Positions 46,842 to 55,316 of a DNA stretch of 64,000 nucleotides are shown in pieces. The stretch's first letter is position 1; each line of letters begins with the position of its first letter. Under the pieces are notes generated by a model that saw only the letters and a list, made by a program, of their open reading frames with translations, was not told the origin of the DNA and ran no database searches. Origin of the DNA: Ketobacter sp. (GTDB lineage Bacteria; Pseudomonadota; Gammaproteobacteria; Pseudomonadales; Ketobacteraceae); NCBI RefSeq assembly GCF_003671495.1, contig NZ_RCHN01000037.1, positions 1-64,000 on the forward strand. Direction: 5' to 3'. The translations under genes and the position numbers were made by a program.

Positions 46842-47663
46842 ATGCAGGAAACCACCATGCAAACATTGGGTTTTATCGGCCTGGGCAGTCAGGGCGCCCC
46901 CATGGCCCGCCGCATGATGGCGGCCGGTTATGAGCTGGTGCTGTGGGCACGCCGCCCCCAGAGCCTGGAGCCCTTTGCCAACAGCGCCGCTCAATACGCC
47001 GAAGACATTAACGCTCTGGCTCAGCAAGTGGACTATTGTGGTCTGTGCGTGGTGGATGATGATGGCGTGCGGGAAATCTGTGAACAATTGATTCCGGCCA
47101 TGCGGCCCGGGACCTGTATTGTCGTTCACTCCACCGTCACCCCCGCGCTGTGCCAGGAACTGGCGGGCACAGCTCAGGCACGGGGTGTCACGCTGCTGGA
47201 TGCACCGGTCAGTGGCGGTGGTACGGCTGCCGCTGCCGGCACCCTCACCGTGATGCTGGGGGGCACCGAGGCGGCGGTGGAGCGGGTCCGGCCCATCCAG
47301 CAAGCCTTTTCCAACGACATCATTCACCTGGGCGCAGTGGGGTCAGGCCAACAGGCCAAGCTGGTGAACAACAATCTGATGGCAGCCAACCTGGCCCTGG
47401 CGCACCATGCCTTGCAACTGGCAGATGCCCTGGGTATGGCGCGGGAGGAATTTATCCGCCTGGTACAAGGCAGCAGCGGGCGCAGCTTTGCCTTTGAGGT
47501 TTGCGCCAGGATGACCACGCCGACGGAGTTCCAACATGGCGCCAACCTGCTGGCGAAGGATGTGCGCTTGCTGGGGGAATCCAGCAACGACCACGTCAGC
47601 TACGCCACCCTGCGCGATGTGGCCAACGGTTTTCTGCAACTAGCGCTGCACCACGAAACCTGA
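46842..47663 (+). CDS. NAD(P)-dependent beta-hydroxyacid dehydrogenase (HIBADH-like)
   Basis: Protein of 273 aa of the 3-hydroxyisobutyrate dehydrogenase family. NAD loop GFIGLGSQGAPMARRMMAAGY (first 30 residues), substrate-binding block DAPVSGGGTAAAAGTLTVMLGG and the catalytic lysine in GSGQQAKLVNNNLMAANLALAHH. The C-terminal LLAKDVRLLGE is standard. It is slightly short for the family (290-300). AGGAGG upstream is a strong ribosome site. The 3' end overlaps the convergent acyl-CoA ligase gene by 24 bp. The substrate cannot be specified. Confidence 0.88.
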   Translation: MQETTMQTLGFIGLGSQGAPMARRMMAAGYELVLWARRPQSLEPFANSAAQYAEDINALAQQVDYCGLCVVDDDGVREICEQLIPAMRPGTCIVVHSTVTPALCQELAGTAQARGVTLLDAPVSGGGTAAAAGTLTVMLGGTEAAVERVRPIQQAFSNDIIHLGAVGSGQQAKLVNNNLMAANLALAHHALQLADALGMAREEFIRLVQGSSGRSFAFEVCARMTTPTEFQHGANLLAKDVRLLGESSNDHVSYATLRDVANGFLQLALHHET

Positions 47664-49253
47664 GTCTTTCAGCACCCAGGTGGCCGGCGTGATGCCCGCC
47701 TCCCGCAGCTTGAATTTCTGCACTTTGTTGGTGGGGGTATAGGGCAGCGTTTCCACAAACTCCATGTACTGGGGCACAAAGTAGTAAGGGGCGTTTTCGT
47801 TGATGAAGGCCGCCATCTGCTCGTAGGTGATGTCCGCATTCGGCTTCAATACCACATTGAGTTTGAGCAGGGATTCCCCCTTGACGTCGGTCGAAGGAAT
47901 GCCGAAGGCCGCCACGTCTTTCACCATGGGATGCTTGCGCAGCACCATCTCCACCTCCATGGTGGAAATGTTGCGCCCGGCATAACGCAGGGCGTCTTTT
48001 TTGCGATCCACAAACCAGTAGGCGCCGCTGGGGTCGCGCTTGCCCAGATCGCCGGTGTGATACCAGCCGTCCTGAAAGGCTTCTTCAGTGGCTTTGGGAT
48101 CGTCGAAGTAACCGTTGAAAATCAGGTTGGGCTGCAGGCATTTCATGCAGATCTCCCCCACCTCCCCATCCGGCACCGGCTTGCCGTCATCATCCAGCAA
48201 GGCAATCTCGGTGTCGTCCAGGGGCCAGCCCAATGAACTGAAGGGCACTTTTCCCATGCAATGGGTTTGGGTGAAGATCAGCATGGCTTCGCTCTGACCC
48301 AGCCCCATGGGCAGCAGCTCCACGCCAAAACGTTGGGAAAACGGCTCCCGCATGGCATCGGGCATGGGCACCATCTGCGCCACCCGCAAGGGGTGGTTTC
48401 GATCATCGTCACTGGGCGGTGCGTTGAACAGGAAGTGATGCATGGCCCCCAGGGTGAAGGTCTGGGTGGCACCAAAATGTCGGATACGATCCCAGAAGGT
48501 GGTGACGGAAAAGCGCTTTTCCAACACCACCGGAATCCCTTCATACAAGGCACGAATCACCGCCGTGATCCAGGCGCCGGAATTGTAGAGGGGTAATACG
48601 TTATAGATCACGTCACCCTCGCGACTGTCAAAATAAATGGAGGCCGCCTGGGCAATGGGGCGAATCCAGCTGTTGTGACTTTGCAACACGCCTTTGGACT
48701 TGCCGGTGGTGCCCGAGGTCCACAACACGGCACAGCTGTCGCCGTAATCCATGCCGCTGTAGTCCGGCACCAGGGGGGCGTGATCCTCCAGCGCGGCAAA
48801 GCTGATGGCATCGGCCAGTGTGATCTGATCCTCCGACCCCAGCACCACCCGCTTCTCATCCTGCAGGCTGTCGGCCACCGCCTGCACCCGATCCTGCAAG
48901 GCCACTTCGGTGATCAACACTTTGGCGCGACTGCGCTGGATGGTTTCACTGAGCCAGGCACCTTTGTAATCGGTGTTGATGGGCACCCAGATGGCACCCA
49001 GCTTGTTGGTGGCCAGGGCCACCAGCACGGTCTCGATGCCGCTGTCCAGGTAAAAGCAGACCCGATCCCCTTTCATCACCCCCAGTGCCTGCAGGCCGGC
49101 GGCGATGCGATTGCACTCGTCCTCTGCCTGGGCAAAGGTCAGGCGCCGCTCGTCGGTGATCAGGAACTCGGTGTCCGCGGACTGTTGGGCCTGCTGGGTC
49201 AACATCTTGGGCAGGATGCGGTTGCGATTGTCGGATAGATCAAGCTTGTTCAC
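47640..49253 (-). CDS. Acyl-CoA ligase (AMP-forming, FadD-like)
   Basis: ANL-superfamily ligase of 537 aa. It has the ATP loop VLWTSGTTGKSKGVLQSH, LLPMGLGQSEAMLI, FDDPKATEEAFQDGWYHTGDLGK and the C-terminal catalytic-Lys motif TPTNKVQKFKLRE. The GTG at 49253 follows GAGG and gives a normal N-terminus; the ATG at 49286 has no ribosome site. It is divergent from a KstD-like flavoprotein gene, so a role with fatty, bile-acid or steroid side-chain substrates is plausible. It overlaps the end of the HIBADH-like gene by 24 bp. Confidence 0.9.
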   Translation of the reverse strand: MNKLDLSDNRNRILPKMLTQQAQQSADTEFLITDERRLTFAQAEDECNRIAAGLQALGVMKGDRVCFYLDSGIETVLVALATNKLGAIWVPINTDYKGAWLSETIQRSRAKVLITEVALQDRVQAVADSLQDEKRVVLGSEDQITLADAISFAALEDHAPLVPDYSGMDYGDSCAVLWTSGTTGKSKGVLQSHNSWIRPIAQAASIYFDSREGDVIYNVLPLYNSGAWITAVIRALYEGIPVVLEKRFSVTTFWDRIRHFGATQTFTLGAMHHFLFNAPPSDDDRNHPLRVAQMVPMPDAMREPFSQRFGVELLPMGLGQSEAMLIFTQTHCMGKVPFSSLGWPLDDTEIALLDDDGKPVPDGEVGEICMKCLQPNLIFNGYFDDPKATEEAFQDGWYHTGDLGKRDPSGAYWFVDRKKDALRYAGRNISTMEVEMVLRKHPMVKDVAAFGIPSTDVKGESLLKLNVVLKPNADITYEQMAAFINENAPYYFVPQYMEFVETLPYTPTNKVQKFKLREAGITPATWVLKDSGFVVQR

Positions 49254-49340
49254 GGAGGCCTCGCTACGGTCAGCTGGACACGTCATTCGTTGTTGTTTTT
49301 AGCCACATTGAAGCATGAAAAAGGCGGTGGCTTCCATTTA

Positions 49341-49356
49341 TGCAATTATTTTTGCA
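49341..49356. promoter_or_regulatory. AT-rich dyad in the ligase/flavoprotein divergent promoter
   Basis: TGCAA-N6-TTGCA (49341-49356) lies in the only AT-rich part of the 160-bp divergent region. A minus-strand TTGCGC with TAGTAT 16 bp later overlaps the vicinity. A dyad here could be an operator shared by both genes. Confidence 0.35.
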
Positions 49357-49413
49357 ATATACTAGCATAATGATAGACTGGCGCAACAGCACCACGACAA
49401 TAAGGCGACTCCC

Positions 49414-51207
49414 ATGGCAAGTGACAACAACGCACCCCCGACCCGGGCGACCCAGCTGGATCAACTCCCCGGCACCGGGGTGGAACCGCCCCTGGTGGCG
49501 GACGCGGGCTCCGTCAACTGGGATGGGGAGTTCGATGTGATCGTGGTGGGCCTGGGGGCCGCCGGCGTCAGTGCCGCCATCGAAGCGTTGGACCAGGGCG
49601 CTCGCGTTGCTTTCATCGATCGTTTTGAGGGGGGTGGCACCACCGCCCGCAGCGGCAGCGTCATGTACGCCGGTGGCGGCACCGCCCTGCAAAAGCGCCT
49701 GGGTGTGAACGACAGCCCGGAGAACATGTTCAACTGCCTGCGCCATGAAGTGCAGGACGCCGTCAGCCCGGGCACCCTGCGCAAATTCTGCGAGGACAGC
49801 CCCGGCAACTTTGATTTTGTAACCGCCAACGGCACCCGCTACAGCGGCACCCTGTTCCCCAATAAAACCAGTTACCCGGTGCATGGCCACAGCCTGTATT
49901 ACTCCGGCAACGAACTGATTTACACCCAGGATGCGGAACCGGCACCCCGCGGCCACCTGGCGGACGGCATCAAACGCTTCACCGCATTCGGCCCGGCTTT
50001 CATCGGACCCCTGATCAAAAGCGCCCTGAGGAAAGGCGTCACCCCCATCCGCAAGAGCCGGGTCAATCGGCTCATCCTCAACCCCGCGGGCGAGGTCATC
50101 GGGGTGGAAGCGCAACAGGTGCGCGGCGGTTGGACCGGGTTCAAGCACAAAGTATTTTCCACACTGGCCTCTTATGCCCAGATCTATTTCGCACCGGCCG
50201 CCAAGGGTTATCGCAAAAAACTGTTCGCGTTGGAACAGCACTGTGCCAAGCCGGTACGCTATCGGGCCAAAGGCGGCGTGGTGCTGGCGGCCGGGGGATT
50301 CATACTTAATAAAGACATGACGGAACAATATCTGCCGAAGTTTCAGCGGGCACTGAAGCTCGGCACCACCGGCGATACCGGCGCCGGCATTGCCCTGGGG
50401 GTCAGCGCCGGAGGGATGGCAGAACGGCTGGGCACCGCCACCGCCTGGCGTTTCATCAATCCGCCGGTGGATTGGCCCAAGGCCGCCATCGTCAACCTGC
50501 AGGGCAAGCGCTACGTCAATGAAGCCATGTACGGCGCCGTCATCGGCACCCGCATGATGGCGGAGAACAACGGCGAGTGTATCCTGGTGATGGACAAACC
50601 CCTGTTCGAATCCAGCCTGGCCAACCTGAATTTGAAGCATTCCCGGTTTGTTACCTGGATGCAGGCCAAAACCGCCGTGCGCACCGCCAAATCCGCCGCC
50701 ACCCTGGAGGCCCTGGCACAACGTCTGAAGATTAATCCACAGACCCTGCAGCAAACGGTGGCCGACTACAATGCCGCCGCCCGTGGCGAGCAGGCGGACC
50801 CCTTCGGCAAACAACCGGGCGACATGAAGGAAATCCGGCAGGGCCCGTTCTATGCCATTAATATGTCCGCTGGCAAAGGCGACATCACGTCGGTGATCTC
50901 TTTGGGAGGGCTGCAGGTGTGTGAACAGACCGGGGCGGTACTCAACCAGAACGGTGAGCCCATCCCCGGCCTGTTTGCCGCCGGCCGCAGCGCCATCGGT
51001 GTGGCCTCCAACGCTTACGTCAGCGGCTTGTCCATTGCCGATGGGGTATTCTCCGGGCGCCGGGCCGGCGCCCACGCTGTGCAGCGGGCCCAGTCTGCCG
51101 CCACCGGCCGGCACACGTCAGCCGGGCAGCCTCATGCTCATGCCCCAGCCCAGGCTGAAGCCCCTGCTCAAGCCCAAAGCCCTGCCCAAGCCAGGCAGCC
51201 GGCCTGA
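49414..51207 (+). CDS. FAD-dependent 3-ketosteroid-dehydrogenase-like flavoprotein
   Basis: Flavoprotein of 597 aa in the fumarate reductase/KstD superfamily. The FAD loop is DVIVVGLGAAGVSAAIEA (residues 41-58), the second FAD block is RFEGGGTTARSGSVMYAGGGTA, and the C-terminal FAD segment is GLFAAGRSAIGVASNAYVSGLSIADGVFSGRRAG, similar to ketosteroid Delta1 or Delta4(5alpha) dehydrogenases. The steroid assignment is by pattern; an enoate or fumarate-type reductase is possible. The last 25 residues are an Ala/Gln/Pro-rich low-complexity tail. An SDR gene starts one base after its stop. Confidence 0.8.
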   Translation: MASDNNAPPTRATQLDQLPGTGVEPPLVADAGSVNWDGEFDVIVVGLGAAGVSAAIEALDQGARVAFIDRFEGGGTTARSGSVMYAGGGTALQKRLGVNDSPENMFNCLRHEVQDAVSPGTLRKFCEDSPGNFDFVTANGTRYSGTLFPNKTSYPVHGHSLYYSGNELIYTQDAEPAPRGHLADGIKRFTAFGPAFIGPLIKSALRKGVTPIRKSRVNRLILNPAGEVIGVEAQQVRGGWTGFKHKVFSTLASYAQIYFAPAAKGYRKKLFALEQHCAKPVRYRAKGGVVLAAGGFILNKDMTEQYLPKFQRALKLGTTGDTGAGIALGVSAGGMAERLGTATAWRFINPPVDWPKAAIVNLQGKRYVNEAMYGAVIGTRMMAENNGECILVMDKPLFESSLANLNLKHSRFVTWMQAKTAVRTAKSAATLEALAQRLKINPQTLQQTVADYNAAARGEQADPFGKQPGDMKEIRQGPFYAINMSAGKGDITSVISLGGLQVCEQTGAVLNQNGEPIPGLFAAGRSAIGVASNAYVSGLSIADGVFSGRRAGAHAVQRAQSAATGRHTSAGQPHAHAPAQAEAPAQAQSPAQARQPA

Positions 51208-51208
51208 C

Positions 51209-52054
51209 ATGAAGACGGCCTTCATCACCGGCAGTGCCAGCGGCATTGGTGCCGGACTGGTGAGCAAGCTGCTGGAGCAGGGCTGGCGTGTGTTTGCCGG
51301 TCACCGCAGTACCGACCCCAGCGGCGCCCCTTGGTACGGCCACCACAACGTGATCCCGGTGCAGTGCGATGTGACCCACCCGGAGCAGATCGAGCTCGCC
51401 CAGCAGGTGATCCGCCAGGACAGACCCCAGGGCCTGGACCTGCTGATCAATAACGCGGCCTACTCCGGCAATTCCGGCGTGGTGGAGGCCGCTGACCTTA
51501 ACGACTACCGCTACACCTTCGAAAGCAACTTCTGGGGGCCGTTGCAGATGTGCCGTGCCATGATGCCCCTGCTGCGCCAGGCCCGTGGCCGCATCATTAA
51601 TATTACTTCCGCCTCCATCTACCTGACGATTCCCATGGGCTCCTCCTATCCCGTTTCCAAAACCGCCCTGGACGCCCTCACCCGCCACCTGCGCATGGAG
51701 CTGGCGCCGTTCGGGGTGGAGGTCACCGCCCTGGCCCCCGGTGGTGTGGCCACCCCCATGACGGCGTTTGGAGCAGAGCTGAGCGAGCAGCAATGGCAGG
51801 CGATACCGGAGCCCTTGCGCAGCCAGTACCGGCAGTATTTTCTGGATGGCGCCAGCGCCGTGTCGGACAATTTCAAACTGTATTCGCCAGAGGCCTTCGC
51901 CGAGCGGGTCTATCGCAAGGTGATCTGCGCCCGCACGCTCAAGCCCGCCTATCTGATCGGCCCGGGGGTGGCAGCACTGCCCTGGCTGCATCGATTGTTG
52001 CCGGTGCAACAGGTGCAGAACATCTGGTTGCGCATGTTCAGTGTGAAGAATTAA
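51209..52054 (+). CDS. Short-chain dehydrogenase/reductase (SDR)
   Basis: Classical SDR of 281 aa. The NAD(P) loop TGSASGIG lies at residues 8-15, NNAAYSG at 81-87, catalytic Ser is in NITSASIY and Y147/K151 are in YPVSK. The sequence before the ATG at 51209 is the end of the flavoprotein gene, so the longer open frame is not real. There is no good ribosome site; translation is probably coupled to the upstream stop codon. Possibly a hydroxysteroid or hydroxyacyl dehydrogenase acting with the flavoprotein (inference from context). Confidence 0.88.
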   Translation: MKTAFITGSASGIGAGLVSKLLEQGWRVFAGHRSTDPSGAPWYGHHNVIPVQCDVTHPEQIELAQQVIRQDRPQGLDLLINNAAYSGNSGVVEAADLNDYRYTFESNFWGPLQMCRAMMPLLRQARGRIINITSASIYLTIPMGSSYPVSKTALDALTRHLRMELAPFGVEVTALAPGGVATPMTAFGAELSEQQWQAIPEPLRSQYRQYFLDGASAVSDNFKLYSPEAFAERVYRKVICARTLKPAYLIGPGVAALPWLHRLLPVQQVQNIWLRMFSVKN

Positions 52055-52067
52055 GGGGCAGACATGC

Positions 52068-52083
52068 GAAACATTTTTGTTTC
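52068..52083. repeat. Small hairpin after the SDR gene
   Basis: GAAACA-TTTT-TGTTTC (52068-52083) is a perfect 6-bp stem with a 4-nt loop, 14 bp after the SDR stop. It is AU-rich without a long T-tract, so a weak terminator at most. A 7-bp AAGGGGC/GCCCCTT repeat (52053-52059, 52130-52136) encloses it. Confidence 0.3.
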
Positions 52084-52221
52084 CAAACCCCCCGGCATTG
52101 CCTACCATAACGAGTATTGGTTAATCAGCGCCCCTTATCCGCTCTAATTGATCACTATTAATACAGTCATTTGTCTCTCTGGAACGTAATCGATATCGAC
52201 TTCGATGTAGGAAGCAGCATC

Positions 52222-55200
52222 ATGCCCACCCTGCGATCCCACACCACCATTCTGTTCGCTGATTTGTCGTCCTCCACCCGCATTGGGGAGTCGCTCGACC
52301 CTGAAGTGTTCGCAGAGTTGCTGGCGCGGGTGCGCAAACTGGCGGAAGAGGTGATTACCCGCCACGGTGGCGTCATCAACCAGTTTTATGGGGACGGTGT
52401 GCTGGCGGCCTTTGGCTTTCTTGAGCCGCGGGAGGACGACGTGCTCCGCGCCATCACGTCTGCGTTGGAATTGCATGAGGCCGTGGCCAGAATTCCACCG
52501 GTTCCCGGTCTCGATATCCCCAATTTCAAGGTACAACTGCACTCCGGCATTCACTCCGACCTGGTGTTCGTCCAGGAAGGCGACAGCATCCAGGGGCGCT
52601 ACAAGCTCACCGGCGATGCCCTCAACACCGCGGCCCGCCTCTCGGACGCCGCCAAGGCGGGGGAAATCCTGGTCAGCGCCGCCACCATCTGCAACCTGCT
52701 GCCCTATTTCAATACCGTGCTGGTTCCGCCCCTTAAGCTGAAAGGTAAGCGCAATGAGCTGGATGCGTATAAGGTGCTGAGTCGTACCCGCGTGCGAACC
52801 CGGTTTGAAGCCAGCCGGCAGCGGGGCCTGCGGCAGCTGATTGGCCGCGAGGAAGAGCTGAAACAAATGTTCGGCGAGTTCGCCCGACTGCAACAGGATG
52901 GCTGTCAGTATTTTGAATTGTGCGGCGACCCGGGCATCGGCAAAACCCGGCTCTGCGAGGAGTTCCTGGCCCAAACGCCCCACAACACCGTCGTCCTCAA
53001 AGCCTATTGCGAAAGCGGTGACAGCGGGCGCCCCCTGCAGCCGTTTATTCAGGTCATCAACACCTTGTTCGGGCTCAAGTCCAACACCATCAAGCTGGAT
53101 TCGCGCACCCGTTTCAAAGACATCCTGCGACTGAACTACACAGCGCTGACCCATTTCGAGGAAGACTACCTCGCCCTGCTGGAACTGGCCGATGGCGACC
53201 CCAAGGCCATCGACAGCACGCTGCTGGCCCAGCGCAGCATTGCCGCCATCACCGCCCTGATTCGCCACCTGGCCAAGCATAAAACGGTGGTGCTCTACCT
53301 GGACGACTGGCACCTGGCTGACGACCTCACCTCCAAGGCCCTGCTCAACCTGATGCGGGAGCTGGACCGGTATCCGGTGTTCATCGTCACCGCCACCCGC
53401 GTGCCCGCCTATCAGTTCCGCAGTTTTCGCGGCACCACCCTGTATCTGAACTCCCTCGATCTGGAGCAGAGCACCCTGCTGGCCTCCGGCCTGTTCAATC
53501 CATCCTTGCTCAAGCAGTTTGCCAACACGCTCTACGAGCAATCCGGCGGCAACCCCCTGTTCATTGAGGAGTTGTGCCAATCCATGAGCGCCGCCCCCCT
53601 CAGCCGGATCTATGACGGCCAGCTGGATTCAGTACCCGTCACCCTGTCCGGGCTGATCGGAGCCAGGCTGAAGCGCCTGCCGGGGGAATTGCACCAGTTA
53701 GTCAACATCGCCGCGGTATTGGGCAACAAGTTCGATCAGTGGCTGCTGGAAGCGGTGGCCGGGTCACAGGTCACCAGCGAGCGCCTGACGGAGCTGGCCA
53801 GCTTTGACGTGATCTACCAGGGCGGCACCGAAGGCACGCTGCGCTTCAAACATGGCATCACCCGGGACGTCGCCTACGACAAAATCGGGTTTTATGAAAA
53901 GCGGGCAACCCACGCCAAGACCGCCAAGGTGCTGGAGGCCAATCTGCACCAGCGGGGCAGCGACAACTATCTGGAGCTGCTGGCCTATCACCATCAGGGA
54001 GCGGAAGATCGATTCAATGCCGGCTTCTATGCGGAACTGGCCGGTGACCGGGCCATGGCCACCATGTCACTGGACCGCGCCGGCTCACAGTACAAACGGG
54101 CCCTGGCCATGCTCGATCCGGACACCTGTGCCGAGAGCTCCTACGGGCGCTGGAAATCCATCCTGCTGAAATTCGGCTGGGTCAGTGTATTTGACCCGCT
54201 GCTGGACCACCGGGAATCCTTCCAACGGGGCCTGGTCCTGACCCGGGTGCATGACGATTTCGAAACCATGGCCAAAATACATTACTGGCTGGCCTACCTG
54301 TATTACGCCCTGGGCGACGCCGACCACTCCATCGAACACTGCGAACAGGCCCTGGAGCTGGCCCGACAAATGAGTGCCTGGCCCCTGCAGGTGGAAACCA
54401 CCGCCCTACTGGGACAGGCCAAAGGTTCCGCCAGTGATTACGATCAGGCCCTGGTGCTGCTGGATAACGCCATGCAGGCCAAGCAACTGCACTACAAGCG
54501 CAAGCACTTGAGTGTGGGCTCCGCCTACGCACTGGCCTGCAAGGGCACGATCCTGGGTGATCAAGGCCTGTTTGACCCAGCCTATCGCTGCTTTGACACC
54601 GCGCTGGAATCTCTCCGTGGTGCCGATTATTTCCACGTGGAGGGCTCTGTGCTGGGTTTGTATTCGGCGGTCAACCTGTGGCAAGGGCGCTGGGAAGAAG
54701 GCCGCGACATCGCCATCCAGGCACACCATGCCGCCCAGCGCATCAGCCGTTCCTATATGTCCAGTATTTATCTGTCCCTGGCAGCCTTTGCCGAATGGAA
54801 AATGGAGGGCAACGAATCGGCCATCAGCGTCGTGCTCTCCCACACCAGCAACCTGGAGCAACACCACAAGTACCTCTATCTCTCGCTGAATTATGGCTGG
54901 CTGGCAGAAATGCTGGTGTCGGTGGGCAAGTGGCAGGCCGCGCGCAAATATGCCGCCCGTGCGCTGGTGCGGGCCCGGCATAACGACCGCCTGGGGGAGG
55001 CAATGGCCAATCGCGCCCTGGCCCTGATTGCGGAACATCAGCACCCGGGCAGTTTCCGGAAATACCTGGACCGGGCCATCAGCTCCGCCCACATCCGGCA
55101 GGCCCGCCACGAAACCGCCAAGAACAATCTGCTCTGGGGCAGCATACTGCTGCGCCACAAACAGCAGACACAGGCCCAGCATCACCTGGACCTGGCGCTG

Positions 55201-55281
55201 CGTGACTTCAAGGCCATGAAGATGCCCTGGTTCTCCCAACAGGTGATCGACCTACTGCAACAGAGCAGCGCGTCCGCCTGA
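52222..55281 (+). CDS. Class III nucleotide cyclase with STAND-type ATPase and TPR tail
   Basis: Protein of 1019 aa in three parts. Residues 1-185 form a class III adenylate/guanylate cyclase domain: metal aspartates D14 (LFADLSSST) and D58 (FYGDGVL), transition-state N135 and R139 in GDALNTAARL. The purine-specifying Lys position is not the usual one. Residues 205-560 are an AAA_16/STAND ATPase with Walker A GDPGIGKT (235-242) and Walker B VVLYLDD (D361, D362). The rest is TPR-like helical repeats. Likely a cAMP- or cGMP-producing signal integrator controlled by nucleotide and partner binding. ATG at 52222 follows AGGA; the longer TTG start lacks support. Confidence 0.88.
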   Translation: MPTLRSHTTILFADLSSSTRIGESLDPEVFAELLARVRKLAEEVITRHGGVINQFYGDGVLAAFGFLEPREDDVLRAITSALELHEAVARIPPVPGLDIPNFKVQLHSGIHSDLVFVQEGDSIQGRYKLTGDALNTAARLSDAAKAGEILVSAATICNLLPYFNTVLVPPLKLKGKRNELDAYKVLSRTRVRTRFEASRQRGLRQLIGREEELKQMFGEFARLQQDGCQYFELCGDPGIGKTRLCEEFLAQTPHNTVVLKAYCESGDSGRPLQPFIQVINTLFGLKSNTIKLDSRTRFKDILRLNYTALTHFEEDYLALLELADGDPKAIDSTLLAQRSIAAITALIRHLAKHKTVVLYLDDWHLADDLTSKALLNLMRELDRYPVFIVTATRVPAYQFRSFRGTTLYLNSLDLEQSTLLASGLFNPSLLKQFANTLYEQSGGNPLFIEELCQSMSAAPLSRIYDGQLDSVPVTLSGLIGARLKRLPGELHQLVNIAAVLGNKFDQWLLEAVAGSQVTSERLTELASFDVIYQGGTEGTLRFKHGITRDVAYDKIGFYEKRATHAKTAKVLEANLHQRGSDNYLELLAYHHQGAEDRFNAGFYAELAGDRAMATMSLDRAGSQYKRALAMLDPDTCAESSYGRWKSILLKFGWVSVFDPLLDHRESFQRGLVLTRVHDDFETMAKIHYWLAYLYYALGDADHSIEHCEQALELARQMSAWPLQVETTALLGQAKGSASDYDQALVLLDNAMQAKQLHYKRKHLSVGSAYALACKGTILGDQGLFDPAYRCFDTALESLRGADYFHVEGSVLGLYSAVNLWQGRWEEGRDIAIQAHHAAQRISRSYMSSIYLSLAAFAEWKMEGNESAISVVLSHTSNLEQHHKYLYLSLNYGWLAEMLVSVGKWQAARKYAARALVRARHNDRLGEAMANRALALIAEHQHPGSFRKYLDRAISSAHIRQARHETAKNNLLWGSILLRHKQQTQAQHHLDLALRDFKAMKMPWFSQQVIDLLQQSSASA

Positions 55282-55298
55282 TTCAAGCCTTGGGCGGG

Positions 55299-55315
55299 GC
55301 CGCCTTGCTGGCGGC
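55299..55315. terminator. Terminator-like hairpin between convergent genes
   Basis: GCCGCC-TTGCT-GGCGGC (55299-55315), a perfect 6-bp GC stem, fills most of the 35-bp gap between the cyclase and P450 stop codons. It probably serves both directions. Confidence 0.5.
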
Positions 55316-55316
55316 A

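Noticed and set aside
49270-51114. A 614-codon minus-strand frame opposite the KstD-like flavoprotein
   Set aside because: Shadow; the plus-strand flavoprotein has all FAD motifs.
52144-53580. A 478-codon minus-strand frame opposite the cyclase domain
   Set aside because: Shadow of the 1019-aa cyclase/ATPase protein; Gln/Gly/Val-biased composition and no motif.
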